Below are positions 42,850-52,081 of a stretch of 64,000 nucleotides of DNA, one piece after another; the first letter of the stretch is position 1; each line of letters begins with the position of its first letter. The DNA is from QZKY01 sp963666295. Its GTDB lineage: Bacteria; Pseudomonadota; Gammaproteobacteria; Burkholderiales; Burkholderiaceae_D. The notes under the pieces are model-generated. The model was not told the origin of the DNA and did not search any database. It was given only the letters and a program-made list of their open reading frames with translations. The stretch is from the NCBI GenBank assembly GCA_963666295.1, contig OY762707.1, positions 1,674,001 to 1,738,000 of the forward strand, given 5' to 3'. The translations under genes were made by a program, and so were the position numbers.

Positions 42850-44022
42850 ATGAATTTTGAAACCTGGTGGCTCTTTGGTATTCCCGTTTTTTTCGGGTTG
42901 GGTTGGCTGGCCGCGCGGTTAGACATCCGGCAGCTTTTGTCTGAATCAAAGGCGCTTCCGCATGGTTACTTCAAAGGCTTGAACTTTTTGCTCAATGAAC
43001 AGCCCGATAAAGCCATTGATACATTTATCGAAATTGTGCAGCTTGATCCCGAGACGGCCGAACTGCACTTTGCACTGGGTAACATGTTTTCCCGCCGTGG
43101 CGAAATTGATCGCGCCATACGCGTCCATCAAAATTTGCTTTCCCGCGCCGATTTGCCGCAAAGGCAGCGCGAGCTTGCATTGTATGAACTGGGCAATGAT
43201 TTTTTGCGCGGTGGTTTGCTTGATCGTTCCGAGGAAGCTTTCAACAAGCTGCTTAAAACGCAGCATGGCGCCAAGGCGCAACGTGCGCTACTTGAAATTT
43301 ATCAGCGACTCAAGGAGTGGCAGCGTGCCATTGATGCGGCGCAGGCCATGAATACATCGGGTTCAGGGCGCTGGCAAAAGGAAATATCGCAGTTCTATTG
43401 TGAGCTGGCGCAAAAAGAGTTGGACAAGAATCAGCCGGACAAGGCGATCTCCTTGTTGGAAAAAGCACTGGCAGCGAATCACTCAAATGTGCGCGCCAAC
43501 ATGTTGATTGGTGATGTCCTGTCTGCGCAGGGCAATAAGGAAGGCGCGCTGTACGTGTGGCGGCGAATTGAACAGCAAAGTCTGCCGCACATGGCGTTGG
43601 TTGCACAGCGGGTCATGGAATGCTACCGGTCACTGGGGCGAGCGCAGGAAGGCTTTGATTTGCTGCAATCATTCATGGCGCAGAATCCATCGATTGATTT
43701 GCTGGAAGTCATGTTCAGCAGTCTGGTGGCGTTGCAGGGTGCCGAAGCGGGCTATCAACTGGTGCTGGATGAACTTCGACGTTCGCCTAACTTGCTGGGA
43801 CTCGACAAGCTGCTGGAGGCTCGTTTGCTGATCAAGCGCGATGATCGGGATGAGTTGAATATGGTTCGGGATCTGGTGCATGGCTATGCACAAAAAATGG
43901 CGCGCTATCAATGCAGTCATTGCGGCTTCAAGTCGCGCCAGTTTTACTGGCAATGTCCGGGGTGTAACTTATGGGAAACCTATCCGCCACGCCGTTCAGA
44001 GGAACAACTGGCGTCGAATTGA
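42850..44022 (+). CDS. lapB: Lipopolysaccharide assembly protein LapB (YciM)
   Basis: 390 residues: an N-terminal membrane anchor (about 5-20), a run of TPR repeats (e.g. TAELHFALGNMFSRRGEIDR and KAISLLEKALAANHSNVRAN) and a C-terminal rubredoxin-like zinc knuckle CSHCGFK...CPGCNLWET. Adapter that presents LpxC to FtsH. The ATG at 42850 has no clear Shine-Dalgarno; a TTG at 42838 in frame is an alternative. Confidence 0.93.
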   Translation: MNFETWWLFGIPVFFGLGWLAARLDIRQLLSESKALPHGYFKGLNFLLNEQPDKAIDTFIEIVQLDPETAELHFALGNMFSRRGEIDRAIRVHQNLLSRADLPQRQRELALYELGNDFLRGGLLDRSEEAFNKLLKTQHGAKAQRALLEIYQRLKEWQRAIDAAQAMNTSGSGRWQKEISQFYCELAQKELDKNQPDKAISLLEKALAANHSNVRANMLIGDVLSAQGNKEGALYVWRRIEQQSLPHMALVAQRVMECYRSLGRAQEGFDLLQSFMAQNPSIDLLEVMFSSLVALQGAEAGYQLVLDELRRSPNLLGLDKLLEARLLIKRDDRDELNMVRDLVHGYAQKMARYQCSHCGFKSRQFYWQCPGCNLWETYPPRRSEEQLASN

Positions 44023-44087
44023 TCGGCGCGTGAAAATTGACTTAATATGAAGGGCTGACCACGAGGTTCTTTGATAAAAACAAGCAT

Positions 44088-44807
44088 ATGAATATTATTT
44101 GCATGAAATGGGGAACCAAGTTCCCGCCGCTATACGTCAACCGCTTATACGGCATGGTTGCCAGAAATCTGACCAAGCCGTTTCGTTTTATCTGTTTCAC
44201 GGAAAATGGCGAAGGCATCCGTCCAGAGGTGGAAATACAACCGCTTCCAGAACTGCATATTCCAGAAGGTTTGCCCGAGCGTGGCTGGCGCAAGCTGTCT
44301 GTTTTTGCGAAAGATTTTGGTGGCCTGGAGGGGCCGACCTTGTTTCTTGATCTTGATGTTGTGATTGTCGACAACATCGACGATTTTTTTACGTATCCGG
44401 GCGAATTCCTGATCGTGCATGACAAGTTACGACCCAATAAGATGGAAGGTAACTCATCTGTATTTCGTTTTGAGCCGGGCAAGTACCCGGAAATACTGGA
44501 TTATTTTGTCGAGAATTTTGAGCGCGTCAGAGGTGAAGTTCGCCACGAACAGGCGTATCTGTCGCGCGAAATGGCAAAGCTGGGCAAAATGCGGTTCTGG
44601 CCGGATGAGTGGGTACCGAGTTTCAAGTATGGGTGTGCCCCGTCACTGGTTCAATCGTGGTTCAAGGCACCTAGTATTCCAAACAAGGCCAAAATCATTC
44701 TGTTTCATGGCTTGCCCAATCCGCCGGAAGCGGCAAAGGGTATTAGCGGCAAATGGTATCGTCATATCAAGCCATCACCATGGATTAATGACTACTGGGT
44801 CGAGTGA
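44088..44807 (+). CDS. Putative glycosyltransferase
   Basis: 239 residues with a GT-A-like fold. FRFICFTENGEGI near the N-terminus and FLDLDVVIVDNIDDFF with a DxD metal/nucleotide-sugar site at about 87-89; HEQAYLSREMAKLG and FHGLPNPPEA later. Resembles bacterial capsule/LPS sugar transferases. Its position after lapAB suggests a role in surface polysaccharide. Sugar and acceptor unknown. Confidence 0.75.
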   Translation: MNIICMKWGTKFPPLYVNRLYGMVARNLTKPFRFICFTENGEGIRPEVEIQPLPELHIPEGLPERGWRKLSVFAKDFGGLEGPTLFLDLDVVIVDNIDDFFTYPGEFLIVHDKLRPNKMEGNSSVFRFEPGKYPEILDYFVENFERVRGEVRHEQAYLSREMAKLGKMRFWPDEWVPSFKYGCAPSLVQSWFKAPSIPNKAKIILFHGLPNPPEAAKGISGKWYRHIKPSPWINDYWVE

Positions 44808-44943
44808 ACGCATAAAACACCGTCAACAGGCGATGCGCCAAACTTGACGCGCAAGGTTTTTCCATTGTTGGTGGTAAGGGCAACGGTGCAGCAGTCGGCA
44901 TCGCACCAGGGTATTTAGTCAGGATTTGTACATAGGGGGAACG

Positions 44944-46593
44944 ATGAAGACGAGACTCGTTGAAGCCACACCTTCTGCGCATGGTTCGCCGCTGCTGATC
45001 AAACAGTTACTGCTAACGCCGCTATCCAACGCGCCTGAGCAGGAAATTGTTTACGCGGATCGCTCACGTTATACCTATCGCACTTTGAGCGAGCGTATTT
45101 CTCGTCTGGCGAGCGGGCTGCAGGGGTTGGGCGTGACGGCCGGTCAGACTGTTGCGGTCATTGAATGGGATACCCCGCGCTATCTCGAGGCTTACTTTGC
45201 CGTCCCCATGATGGGTGCAATAATCCAGATGGTGAACGTCAAATTGACGCCCGAGCAGATTATTTATACCCTGAACCATGCACAGGCGGACGTGATTTTG
45301 GTCAATGGGGATTTCCTGCCAATGCTGGAGCCGCTGGTTGAATACCTGGAATCGGTGCGCACCATTGTCTTGATGTCGGATGAGCCGACACCGCCGATGA
45401 CAAAAATCAGTTTTGCTGCGGAGTATGAGGTCTTGCTGGCGTCCGGCGATCCGGCGCATGTGTTTCCTGATTTTGACGAAAATACTTGCGCGACGACTTT
45501 TTACACCACGGGTACAACCGGTGCGCCGAAAGGCGTGTGTTTTAGTCATCGCCAACTTGTTTTGCATACGCTGTCACTGGCTGCGGCAGTCGGTTGCGCG
45601 CCGCAACAAGGCCGCTTGCATCGAGATGATGTTTACATGCCCTTGACGCCGATGTTTCATGTACATGCTTGGGGCTTGCCGTATCTGTCGACCATGCTGG
45701 GGCTCAAGCAGGTTTATCCCGGCGCGTATTATCCTGATCGTTTGCTGCGCCTGATTCCGCAGGAAAAAGTTACTTTTTCTCACTGCGTGCCAACAGTGCT
45801 GCACATGTTGTTGACACACCCGTCCTCCGCTGGCGTTGACTTGAGTGGCTGGAAGCTGGTCATTGGTGGCTCGGCTTTGCCGCAGGCTATGGTGCTGGAG
45901 GCCGGGCGACGCGGCATTGATATTTTCGGTGGTTATGGCCTTTCCGAAACTTGCCCGGTGTTGACCATTGCCCATCTTGATACTGCCGAACTGAACAAGC
46001 CGCTGGGAGAGCAGGCTGCCTTGCGCAGCAAGGCGGGGCGTACGATTCCTTTGGTTGATTTGAGGATCGTTGATGAAGAAATGAATGTTTTGCCGCATGA
46101 CGGGAAGGCGGCGGGTGAAGTGCTGGTGCGTGCGCCCTGGCTGACGCAGGGCTATCTGAAAGAAGGCGAGGCGTCAGAGGCGCTATGGGAGGGAGGATAT
46201 CTGCACACCGGCGATATCGGTCATGTCGATGCCAAAGGCTATTTGCAGATTACGGATCGTGCCAAGGATGTCATCAAGACCAGTGGCGAATGGATTTCTT
46301 CGCTTGGGTTGGAAAACGTGCTGCTCAAGCATCCAGGCGTGAAGGAGGTGGCGGTGATCGCGCAAAAAGATGCACGCTGGGGTGAGCGCCCACTTGCGCT
46401 GGTTGTGCGTGATGAACACTATGTGGAGCCCGTTTCTGAACAGGATTTGCGCAAACATGTATCGGATTGCGGGGCAGAAAGCGGGTTGGGGCGATTTGCG
46501 ATTCTGGTGAATGTCGTGTTTATTGAGAGTTTGCCGAAAACGAGTGTCGGCAAGATGGACAAGCGTGAAATGCGTGGCAGGTTCATAAAATAG
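44944..46593 (+). CDS. Fatty acid/medium-chain acyl-CoA ligase (AMP-forming)
   Basis: 549 residues of the acyl-adenylate-forming superfamily. P-loop-like FYTTGTTGAPKGVCFSHRQL, GGYGLSETCPVLT (A5), GGYLHTGDIGHVDAKGYLQI (A7) and the C-terminal catalytic Lys in LPKTSVGKMDKREMRG. Activates a carboxylic acid to its CoA ester. AGGGGGA precedes the ATG at 44944. Chain-length specificity cannot be read. Confidence 0.88.
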   Translation: MKTRLVEATPSAHGSPLLIKQLLLTPLSNAPEQEIVYADRSRYTYRTLSERISRLASGLQGLGVTAGQTVAVIEWDTPRYLEAYFAVPMMGAIIQMVNVKLTPEQIIYTLNHAQADVILVNGDFLPMLEPLVEYLESVRTIVLMSDEPTPPMTKISFAAEYEVLLASGDPAHVFPDFDENTCATTFYTTGTTGAPKGVCFSHRQLVLHTLSLAAAVGCAPQQGRLHRDDVYMPLTPMFHVHAWGLPYLSTMLGLKQVYPGAYYPDRLLRLIPQEKVTFSHCVPTVLHMLLTHPSSAGVDLSGWKLVIGGSALPQAMVLEAGRRGIDIFGGYGLSETCPVLTIAHLDTAELNKPLGEQAALRSKAGRTIPLVDLRIVDEEMNVLPHDGKAAGEVLVRAPWLTQGYLKEGEASEALWEGGYLHTGDIGHVDAKGYLQITDRAKDVIKTSGEWISSLGLENVLLKHPGVKEVAVIAQKDARWGERPLALVVRDEHYVEPVSEQDLRKHVSDCGAESGLGRFAILVNVVFIESLPKTSVGKMDKREMRGRFIK

Positions 46594-46709
46594 CCGACGG
46601 TTGTTTAAATGGCAATTTCTTGGTGTAGAATGTTGATCGAATTGCAATATTAATTCGTGTGTTGGGTCATGGTGCTGCAAATAAACATTCATAAATCAAG
46701 GAGAGGGTC

Positions 46710-46979
46710 GTGATCAGAAAACTGCTTTTGGCTATTGCTGTATTTGTTGTTTCAATGGGATTCGCATTCGCACAGATTGACGTCAACAAGGCAACACCAG
46801 CCGAGTTGGACAGCGTTAAGGGAATCGGCCCAAAGTTGTCGCAAGTGATTGTCGCCGAGCGCAGCAAGGGAGCATTCAAAAACTGGCCGGATCTGCAAAA
46901 GCGCGTCAAGGGGATTGGAAACAAGAATGCTGCCAGATTTTCGCAAGCCGGTTTGACGGTAGGTGGGAAAGCGTATTGA
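46710..46979 (+). CDS. ComEA-like helix-hairpin-helix protein
   Basis: 89 residues from a GTG preceded by AAGGAGAGG. A signal peptide (about 1-21, ending GFAFA) is followed by a DNA-binding HhH pair: INVN-type start (IDVNKATPAELDSVKGIGPK) and LQKRVKGIGNKNA. ComEA-type proteins bind DNA in the periplasm during natural uptake; in many beta-proteobacteria a short version like this stands alone. Confidence 0.87.
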   Translation: MIRKLLLAIAVFVVSMGFAFAQIDVNKATPAELDSVKGIGPKLSQVIVAERSKGAFKNWPDLQKRVKGIGNKNAARFSQAGLTVGGKAY

Positions 46980-47000
46980 GCATTAGCTTGATGAATAGAC

Positions 47001-47029
47001 AGCCCTGCCGATATGGCAGGGCTTTTTTA
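47001..47029 (+). terminator. Terminator after the ComEA-like gene
   Basis: Perfect 9-bp stem AGCCCTGCC / GGCAGGGCT around loop GATAT, followed by a T-run. Confidence 0.92.
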
Positions 47030-47287
47030 TGTACGCTATGCCGATGAATGTTACGTTGATGTACGCAATCAAATATGCTTGTGCCTCATCTTGATGTTGA
47101 TTGCCATTACGCATCAACAGGCAATCGCAAGTGATCTTGCATTGCGGTACGTCAAAAGCCGATGTGGCGCGTTTTTTGAGGCGCCGGGAATGCCGCAAAA
47201 ACTGCTAAAATCAAACAAAAGTCGTTGAGTGCTCAAAACTGGAAAAGTGTCTGTTCAGCCGATTTTTGTTGAAGTAAAAATTTAATA

Positions 47288-47848
47288 ATGCTAACCATGA
47301 ACCTGTCCAATCACTTTTTGATCGCAATGCCATCCATGGACGACCCCATTTTCGGCGGCGCGGTGGTTTATTTGTGCGAGCATAACGAGCATGGCGCGTT
47401 GGGCATGGTGATTAACCGTCCAACCAATATCAAACTCAGCGATTTGATCGAACGTCTTGATCCAAAACCGGAAGTGGCGCAACTGGCGGCTAATCCTGTG
47501 GTGTTTGGTGGGCCGGTGCAGGAAGACCGAGGTTTTGTCCTGCATTCTCCATCTGCCGAGTTTTCTTCGATGTTGAAAGTGACGGACGATATTGCCTTTA
47601 CGACTTCGCGTGATGTGTTGGAAGCGGTAGCGTCTGGCATGGGGCCGGAGAAAATTCTTGTCAGTGTAGGCTATTCCGGTTGGGCGGCGGGTCAACTGGA
47701 AGACGAAATCGGTCGCAACGGCTGGTTGACGGTGGCCGCGAATTCAGAAGTCATCTTTGATTTGCCATACGAATATCGTTATGACGCGGCGTTGAAATTG
47801 CTCGGTATTTCGCCTTCAATGCTGGTTTCCGGGGTGGGGCATGCGTGA
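47288..47848 (+). CDS. YqgE/AlgH-family protein
   Basis: 186 residues. UPF0301 signature LSNHFLIAMPSMDDPIFGGA and VYLCEHNEHGALGMVINRP, then VFGGPVQEDRGFVLHSP. Small cytoplasmic protein of unclear role, nearly always encoded just before ruvX as here. ATGs at 47288 and 47297 are both possible starts; neither has a good Shine-Dalgarno. Confidence 0.92.
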   Translation: MLTMNLSNHFLIAMPSMDDPIFGGAVVYLCEHNEHGALGMVINRPTNIKLSDLIERLDPKPEVAQLAANPVVFGGPVQEDRGFVLHSPSAEFSSMLKVTDDIAFTTSRDVLEAVASGMGPEKILVSVGYSGWAAGQLEDEIGRNGWLTVAANSEVIFDLPYEYRYDAALKLLGISPSMLVSGVGHA

Positions 47849-47899
47849 GCCGATTGCGCGCTGTCTTGGGTATTGGGGAACGAAAGCGATGACGGTGTA

Positions 47900-48286
47900 A
47901 TGGCAGACTTGCTACTGGCTTTCGATTTCGGGCTAAAGCGCATCGGTGTGGCTGTTGGCAATACGATGCTCAGACAGGCACAACCATTAAAGGTGATCAG
48001 CGCAGAGACAAATGTGGCAAAATTTGCGGAGATTGGCGCCTTGCTCGAAGAATGGAAACCAGCCCGCTGTATAGTCGGCTTGCCTCTGCACCCGGATGGC
48101 AATGAGCATGAGATGACGGTGCGCTGTCGTCGTTTCGCCAATCAGTTGCGTGGCCGATTCGGGGTTGAAACCGAACTGGTCGATGAGCGCTACTCTTCGG
48201 CTGTGGTTTCCAGCCAGCGTGGCGAGGCCATAGATGATCAATCAGCAGCACTTATATTGCAGCAATACTTCAATGAAAAAAACTAA
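47900..48286 (+). CDS. ruvX: Holliday junction resolvase-like protein RuvX (YqgF)
   Basis: 128 residues, RNase H-like fold. LLAFDFGLKRIGVAVGN holds the first acidic residue; IVGLPLHPDGNEHEMTVR and the DERYSS(A) motif follow, with DDQSAALILQQYF at the end. Implicated in 16S/23S rRNA 5' processing. The ATG at 47900 is preferred; the frame opens at a TTG at 47873. Overlaps pyrR by 14 bases. Confidence 0.9.
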   Translation: MADLLLAFDFGLKRIGVAVGNTMLRQAQPLKVISAETNVAKFAEIGALLEEWKPARCIVGLPLHPDGNEHEMTVRCRRFANQLRGRFGVETELVDERYSSAVVSSQRGEAIDDQSAALILQQYFNEKN

Positions 48287-48785
48287 TAACGGACAAGATG
48301 CTGAAGCCTTGTACGCGACGCTTCTGGAAAACGTGCGAACCGGTCTGGCAGAGGAAAACAATCCGGCGATTGTGGGGATCCATTCCGGCGGCGCCTGGCT
48401 TGCCGAGCGCTTGGCAGATGCGCTGGGTTTGCAGGATCGGCTCGGCTTTGTCGACGTCTCTTTTTATCGTGACGATTACGCGGAAAGAGGATTGCGCCCG
48501 GACGTAAAGCCGTCTCAAATTCCGTTTGATGTCAATGGCGCCACCATCTTGTTGGTCGATGATGTGTTGTATACCGGACGAACGACGCGTGCGGCGATCA
48601 ACGAGCTCTTTGATTATGGTCGCCCAGCCAAGGTGATGTTGGCAGCATTGGTTGATCGGGGTGAGCGTGAGCTGCCGATTGCGGCAGATTTCGTTTCCTT
48701 GCACATGGCAGTGAACCAGAACCAGTCCATCGTGCTGCATCGTGCAGACGACGGCAAATTTTCCGTGACGGTGGAACATGTATAA
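48273..48785 (+). CDS. pyrR: Uracil phosphoribosyltransferase-type regulator PyrR
   Basis: 170 residues, type I PRTase fold with the PRPP motif ILLVDDVLYTGRTTRAA. In Bacillus PyrR binds pyr mRNA; in beta-proteobacteria it is linked to pyrB but no attenuator hairpin is visible here. The start at 48273 lies within the end of ruvX, and its 3' end overlaps pyrB by 8 bases, so the genes are translationally coupled. Confidence 0.93.
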   Translation: MKKTNNGQDAEALYATLLENVRTGLAEENNPAIVGIHSGGAWLAERLADALGLQDRLGFVDVSFYRDDYAERGLRPDVKPSQIPFDVNGATILLVDDVLYTGRTTRAAINELFDYGRPAKVMLAALVDRGERELPIAADFVSLHMAVNQNQSIVLHRADDGKFSVTVEHV

Positions 48786-49737
48786 CCCGCAATTAAATCA
48801 AAACGGTGAACTACAGCATTTGCTGACCATTGAGGGTTTGCCGAGAGAAGTTTTGACGCATATTCTGGATACGGCATCTTCCTTCGTCAGCGTGTCTGAC
48901 CGGGAAGTCAAGAAAGTGCCGCTGATGCGCGGCAAGAGTGTGTTCAACCTGTTCTTCGAGAATTCGACCCGCACACGGACGACTTTCGAAATTGCAGCCA
49001 AGCGCCTGTCGGCAGATGTGCTCAACCTGAATATCAATGCATCCAGTACGAGCAAGGGCGAGTCCTTGCTGGATACGATCGATAACCTGACGGCGATGCA
49101 TTCGGACATGTTCGTTGTTCGACATGCCGAGTCGGGCGCGCCGTTTCTGATCGCCAGGCATTTGCACGATGTCGGACAAAAGCATGTGCATGTCGTGAAC
49201 GCGGGTGATGGTCGCCATGCGCATCCGACGCAGGGTTTGCTCGATATGTACACCATCCGCCACTACAAGCAGGATTTTACGCAACTCAAGGTCGCAATTG
49301 TTGGCGACGTGTTGCACAGTCGGGTTGCGCGCTCGGATATCAACGCGCTTGTGACGCTGGGTGTGCCGGAGGTTCGCGTGATTGGTCCGCGTACCTTGCT
49401 GGCTTCGAATCTGGAGCAGATGGGGGTGCGCGTTTTTACCGATATGAACGCAGGCTTGAGAGGTGTCGACGTGATCATCATGCTGCGTCTGCAAAATGAA
49501 CGCATGAACGGTGCATTGCTGCCATCTGCGCAGGAATATTTCAAAAGCTATGGCTTGACGCCGGAAAGACTGGCGCTGGCAAAATCGGATGCCATCGTCA
49601 TGCATCCCGGTCCGATGAATCGTGGCGTGGAAATTGATTCGGCGGTGGCGGACGGTTCGCAGGCGGTTATCCTGCCACAGGTGACCTACGGTATCGCCGT
49701 GCGCATGGCTGTCATGAGCATATTGGCCGGGAATTAA
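48778..49737 (+). CDS. pyrB: Aspartate carbamoyltransferase catalytic subunit
   Basis: 319 residues. Condenses carbamoyl phosphate with aspartate. The carbamoyl phosphate loop FENSTRTRTTFEIAAKRL, HPTQGLLDMYTI and HPGPMNRGVEID are intact. No pyrI is nearby; instead it is followed by a degenerate dihydroorotase, the arrangement seen where PyrB assembles with a non-catalytic dihydroorotase-like subunit. Confidence 0.96.
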   Translation: MYNPQLNQNGELQHLLTIEGLPREVLTHILDTASSFVSVSDREVKKVPLMRGKSVFNLFFENSTRTRTTFEIAAKRLSADVLNLNINASSTSKGESLLDTIDNLTAMHSDMFVVRHAESGAPFLIARHLHDVGQKHVHVVNAGDGRHAHPTQGLLDMYTIRHYKQDFTQLKVAIVGDVLHSRVARSDINALVTLGVPEVRVIGPRTLLASNLEQMGVRVFTDMNAGLRGVDVIIMLRLQNERMNGALLPSAQEYFKSYGLTPERLALAKSDAIVMHPGPMNRGVEIDSAVADGSQAVILPQVTYGIAVRMAVMSILAGN

Positions 49738-49753
49738 GGAATCGGACACAGGC

Positions 49754-51058
49754 ATGAGACTTCATATTAAAAATGGCAGAGTAGTGGATCCGGCGAATGG
49801 TATTGATGCGCCCAAGGATGTGTGTATTGCTGCAGGAAAAATCTTGGCAGTGACCGAGCCAGGCGAAATGCACGAAAATTTCAGAAGCAACCGGGTTATT
49901 GATGCGACAGGGCTAGTCGTGGTGCCGGGGCTGGTGGATTTGTCTGCGCGCTTGCGCGAACCGGGTTACGAATACAAGGCGACACTGGAATCAGAAATGG
50001 CCGCCGCCGTGCGGGGCGGTGTGACCAGTCTGATCTGCCCACCAGATACCGATCCAGTGCTGGATGAGCCCGGTTTGGTGGAAATGCTTAAACATCGAGC
50101 AAAAAGCCTGAACAAGGCGAACGTTTATCCGCTGGGCGCGTTGACGGTCGGGCTGAGGGGCAAGGCATTGACCGAGATGGCTGAACTGACCGATTCAGGC
50201 TGTGTCGGCTTTTCGCAGGAGAGCGAGCCGATGGCGGACACCGTGGTCTTGATGCGCGCAATGCAGTACGCCAAGACGTTTGAATACAGCGTCTGGCTGC
50301 GTCCACAGGAACCTTGCCTGAGTGGCGGTGTTGCGCATAGCGGGCCAGTGGCGACGCGTCTGGGCTTGCCGGGCATTCCGGTGATTGCTGAAACCCTTGC
50401 GCTTTACAAGATATTTGAGTTGGTGCGCCACACTGGCGCGCGCGTCCATCTGTGCCGCCTGTCATCTGCCGCCGGGCTGGAACTGGTGCGTCAGGCCAAG
50501 AAAGAGGGGCTGCCGGTGACCTGCGATGTTGGCGCACATCACATTCATTTGACGGATGAGGATATTGGTTACTTTGATGCGAATGCGCGCATGCAGCCAC
50601 CTCTGCGCGCTGAGTCGGATCGTTTGGCTATCGGAAAAGCGTTGCTGGACGGTACCATTGATGCGATTTGCTCTGACCACACGCCCGTTGATGAAGATGA
50701 AAAAATGCTGCCGTTCGGTGAAGCGACGCCGGGCGCAACCGGGCTGGAGCTGTTATTGTCTCTGGCATTGAAATGGGCAGATGAATGCGTGAAATCGGCG
50801 AGCCAGCGTATTCCGCGTGCTATTGCCTTGGTCACGTCTGAGGCGGCAAAAATTGCCGGATTGCCTTGTGGACAGTTGTCGCCGGGGCGCGCGGCAGATA
50901 TTTGCCTGTTTGACCCGAACGCAAGCTGGAAGCCAGATGCCGCATTGCTTGCCAGTCAGGGTAAGCATACGCCATTTCTTGGTAAAGAGCTCAAGGGACA
51001 GGTACGCATGACGATTGTGTCGGGTCGCGTGGTGTTTGAGCGTCGGGGCAAGCCGTAG
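49754..51058 (+). CDS. pyrX: Dihydroorotase-like protein, probably catalytically inactive (PyrX/PyrC')
   Basis: 434 residues. Overall dihydroorotase sequence (VVVPGLVDLSARLREPGYEY, ICPPDTDPVLDEP, ICSDHTPVDEDE), but the metal-binding HxH after GLVD is replaced by SAR, and the later His positions read AETLALYKI and LCRLSS. Only the SDHTP aspartate remains. In Pseudomonas and Burkholderiales such proteins serve as structural partners of PyrB. A true pyrC should therefore exist elsewhere in the genome. Confidence 0.88.
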   Translation: MRLHIKNGRVVDPANGIDAPKDVCIAAGKILAVTEPGEMHENFRSNRVIDATGLVVVPGLVDLSARLREPGYEYKATLESEMAAAVRGGVTSLICPPDTDPVLDEPGLVEMLKHRAKSLNKANVYPLGALTVGLRGKALTEMAELTDSGCVGFSQESEPMADTVVLMRAMQYAKTFEYSVWLRPQEPCLSGGVAHSGPVATRLGLPGIPVIAETLALYKIFELVRHTGARVHLCRLSSAAGLELVRQAKKEGLPVTCDVGAHHIHLTDEDIGYFDANARMQPPLRAESDRLAIGKALLDGTIDAICSDHTPVDEDEKMLPFGEATPGATGLELLLSLALKWADECVKSASQRIPRAIALVTSEAAKIAGLPCGQLSPGRAADICLFDPNASWKPDAALLASQGKHTPFLGKELKGQVRMTIVSGRVVFERRGKP

Positions 51059-51070
51059 CGCGGCTTCTGA

Positions 51071-51889
51071 TTACGGCGACTGGTACGGTGGGCAGTTAAC
51101 CTGAAACAACTGGCGATCCTCCAGGCGTATCGCGGTCAGTTTTCCGCCCCAGACGCAGCCAGTGTCGAGCGAAATCAGGTTTGGCCGCAAAAGCAGGCCG
51201 AGGGTAGACCAGTGTCCGAATACGATGGTCGTGTTCGCAGTCTGGCGGTCAGGGGCCTCAAACCAGGGCACGTAACCGGCGGGTGCGGTTTGTACGCCAC
51301 CATTTTCAACAAATTCCATCTCCCCTTTGGGGGTGCAAAAGCGCAGTCGGGTAAGCGCGTTGACGATACAGCGCAGTCGTTCCGTGCCGGTCAGGGCATC
51401 ATCCCATTTCGCCGGCTCGTTGCCATACATGACTTTCAGAAAATCGACCCAGTTCGGCCCGCTTAATACGGCTTCCACTTCATTGGCTAACGCCAGCGTT
51501 TTGTCGGCCGACCATTCAGGAAGCACGCCGGCATGGACGAGCAAATGCTCCTGTTCCATGCGCGCCAGCGGCTGTCGGCGTAGCCAGTCGAGTAACGCGT
51601 CACAATCTGGCGCTCTCAGGATATCCATCAGGGCATCGCCGTTCTTGATTTTCCGAATGCCATGCGCGGCCGCGAGCAGGTGCAAATCATGATTGCCGAG
51701 AATGACCTTGGCTTGCTCACCGAGCGTGCGGAGATAGCGCAGCGTTTGCAATGAACTGGGTCCGCGATTGACCAGGTCGCCGACGAAAAGCCAGCGCGGT
51801 GTGCCGGTCGTTGCTTCACGGGTTTTCAAGATCAGGGATTTTAGTGGTTGCAGGCAGCCTTGCAGGTCGCCGATGACATAAGTGGACAT
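51071..51889 (-). CDS. apaH: Bis(5'-nucleosyl)-tetraphosphatase, symmetrical
   Basis: 272 residues, calcineurin-like phosphoesterase that splits Ap4A into two ADP. YVIGDLQGC, FVGDLVNRGPSS and VILGNHDLHLLA are the metal-binding motifs; VFGHWSTLG and LDTGCVWGGKLTAIRLED close the domain. Convergent with pyrX, 12 bases apart. Confidence 0.95.
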   Translation of the reverse strand: MSTYVIGDLQGCLQPLKSLILKTREATTGTPRWLFVGDLVNRGPSSLQTLRYLRTLGEQAKVILGNHDLHLLAAAHGIRKIKNGDALMDILRAPDCDALLDWLRRQPLARMEQEHLLVHAGVLPEWSADKTLALANEVEAVLSGPNWVDFLKVMYGNEPAKWDDALTGTERLRCIVNALTRLRFCTPKGEMEFVENGGVQTAPAGYVPWFEAPDRQTANTTIVFGHWSTLGLLLRPNLISLDTGCVWGGKLTAIRLEDRQLFQVNCPPYQSP

Positions 51890-52081
51890 GATTGAAAACT
51901 GCTGAGTGGGTGCAATGATGATGACAAGTCTAACCGAGAATACTCAGCCAGCGAATGTGGCACGCATGTATTTTGCGGTGTAGAGGAGACTTGTATATTT
52001 CAAAAGTACGGTTTTGGCATCGCACCCTGCTTATCGGGTTAAAATCGAGGCTTGTTATTTCCTGCCTTCAAGCAAGTCCCC

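Noticed and set aside
47013..47228. 71-codon open frame after the ComEA-like gene
   Set aside because: Its start lies within the terminator hairpin and it has no ribosome site; the peptide is not protein-like beyond a short hydrophobic run.
48811..49755. 314-codon open frame antisense to pyrB
   Set aside because: Lies wholly opposite a certain gene; its His/Arg-rich composition is an artefact of reading pyrB codons backwards.
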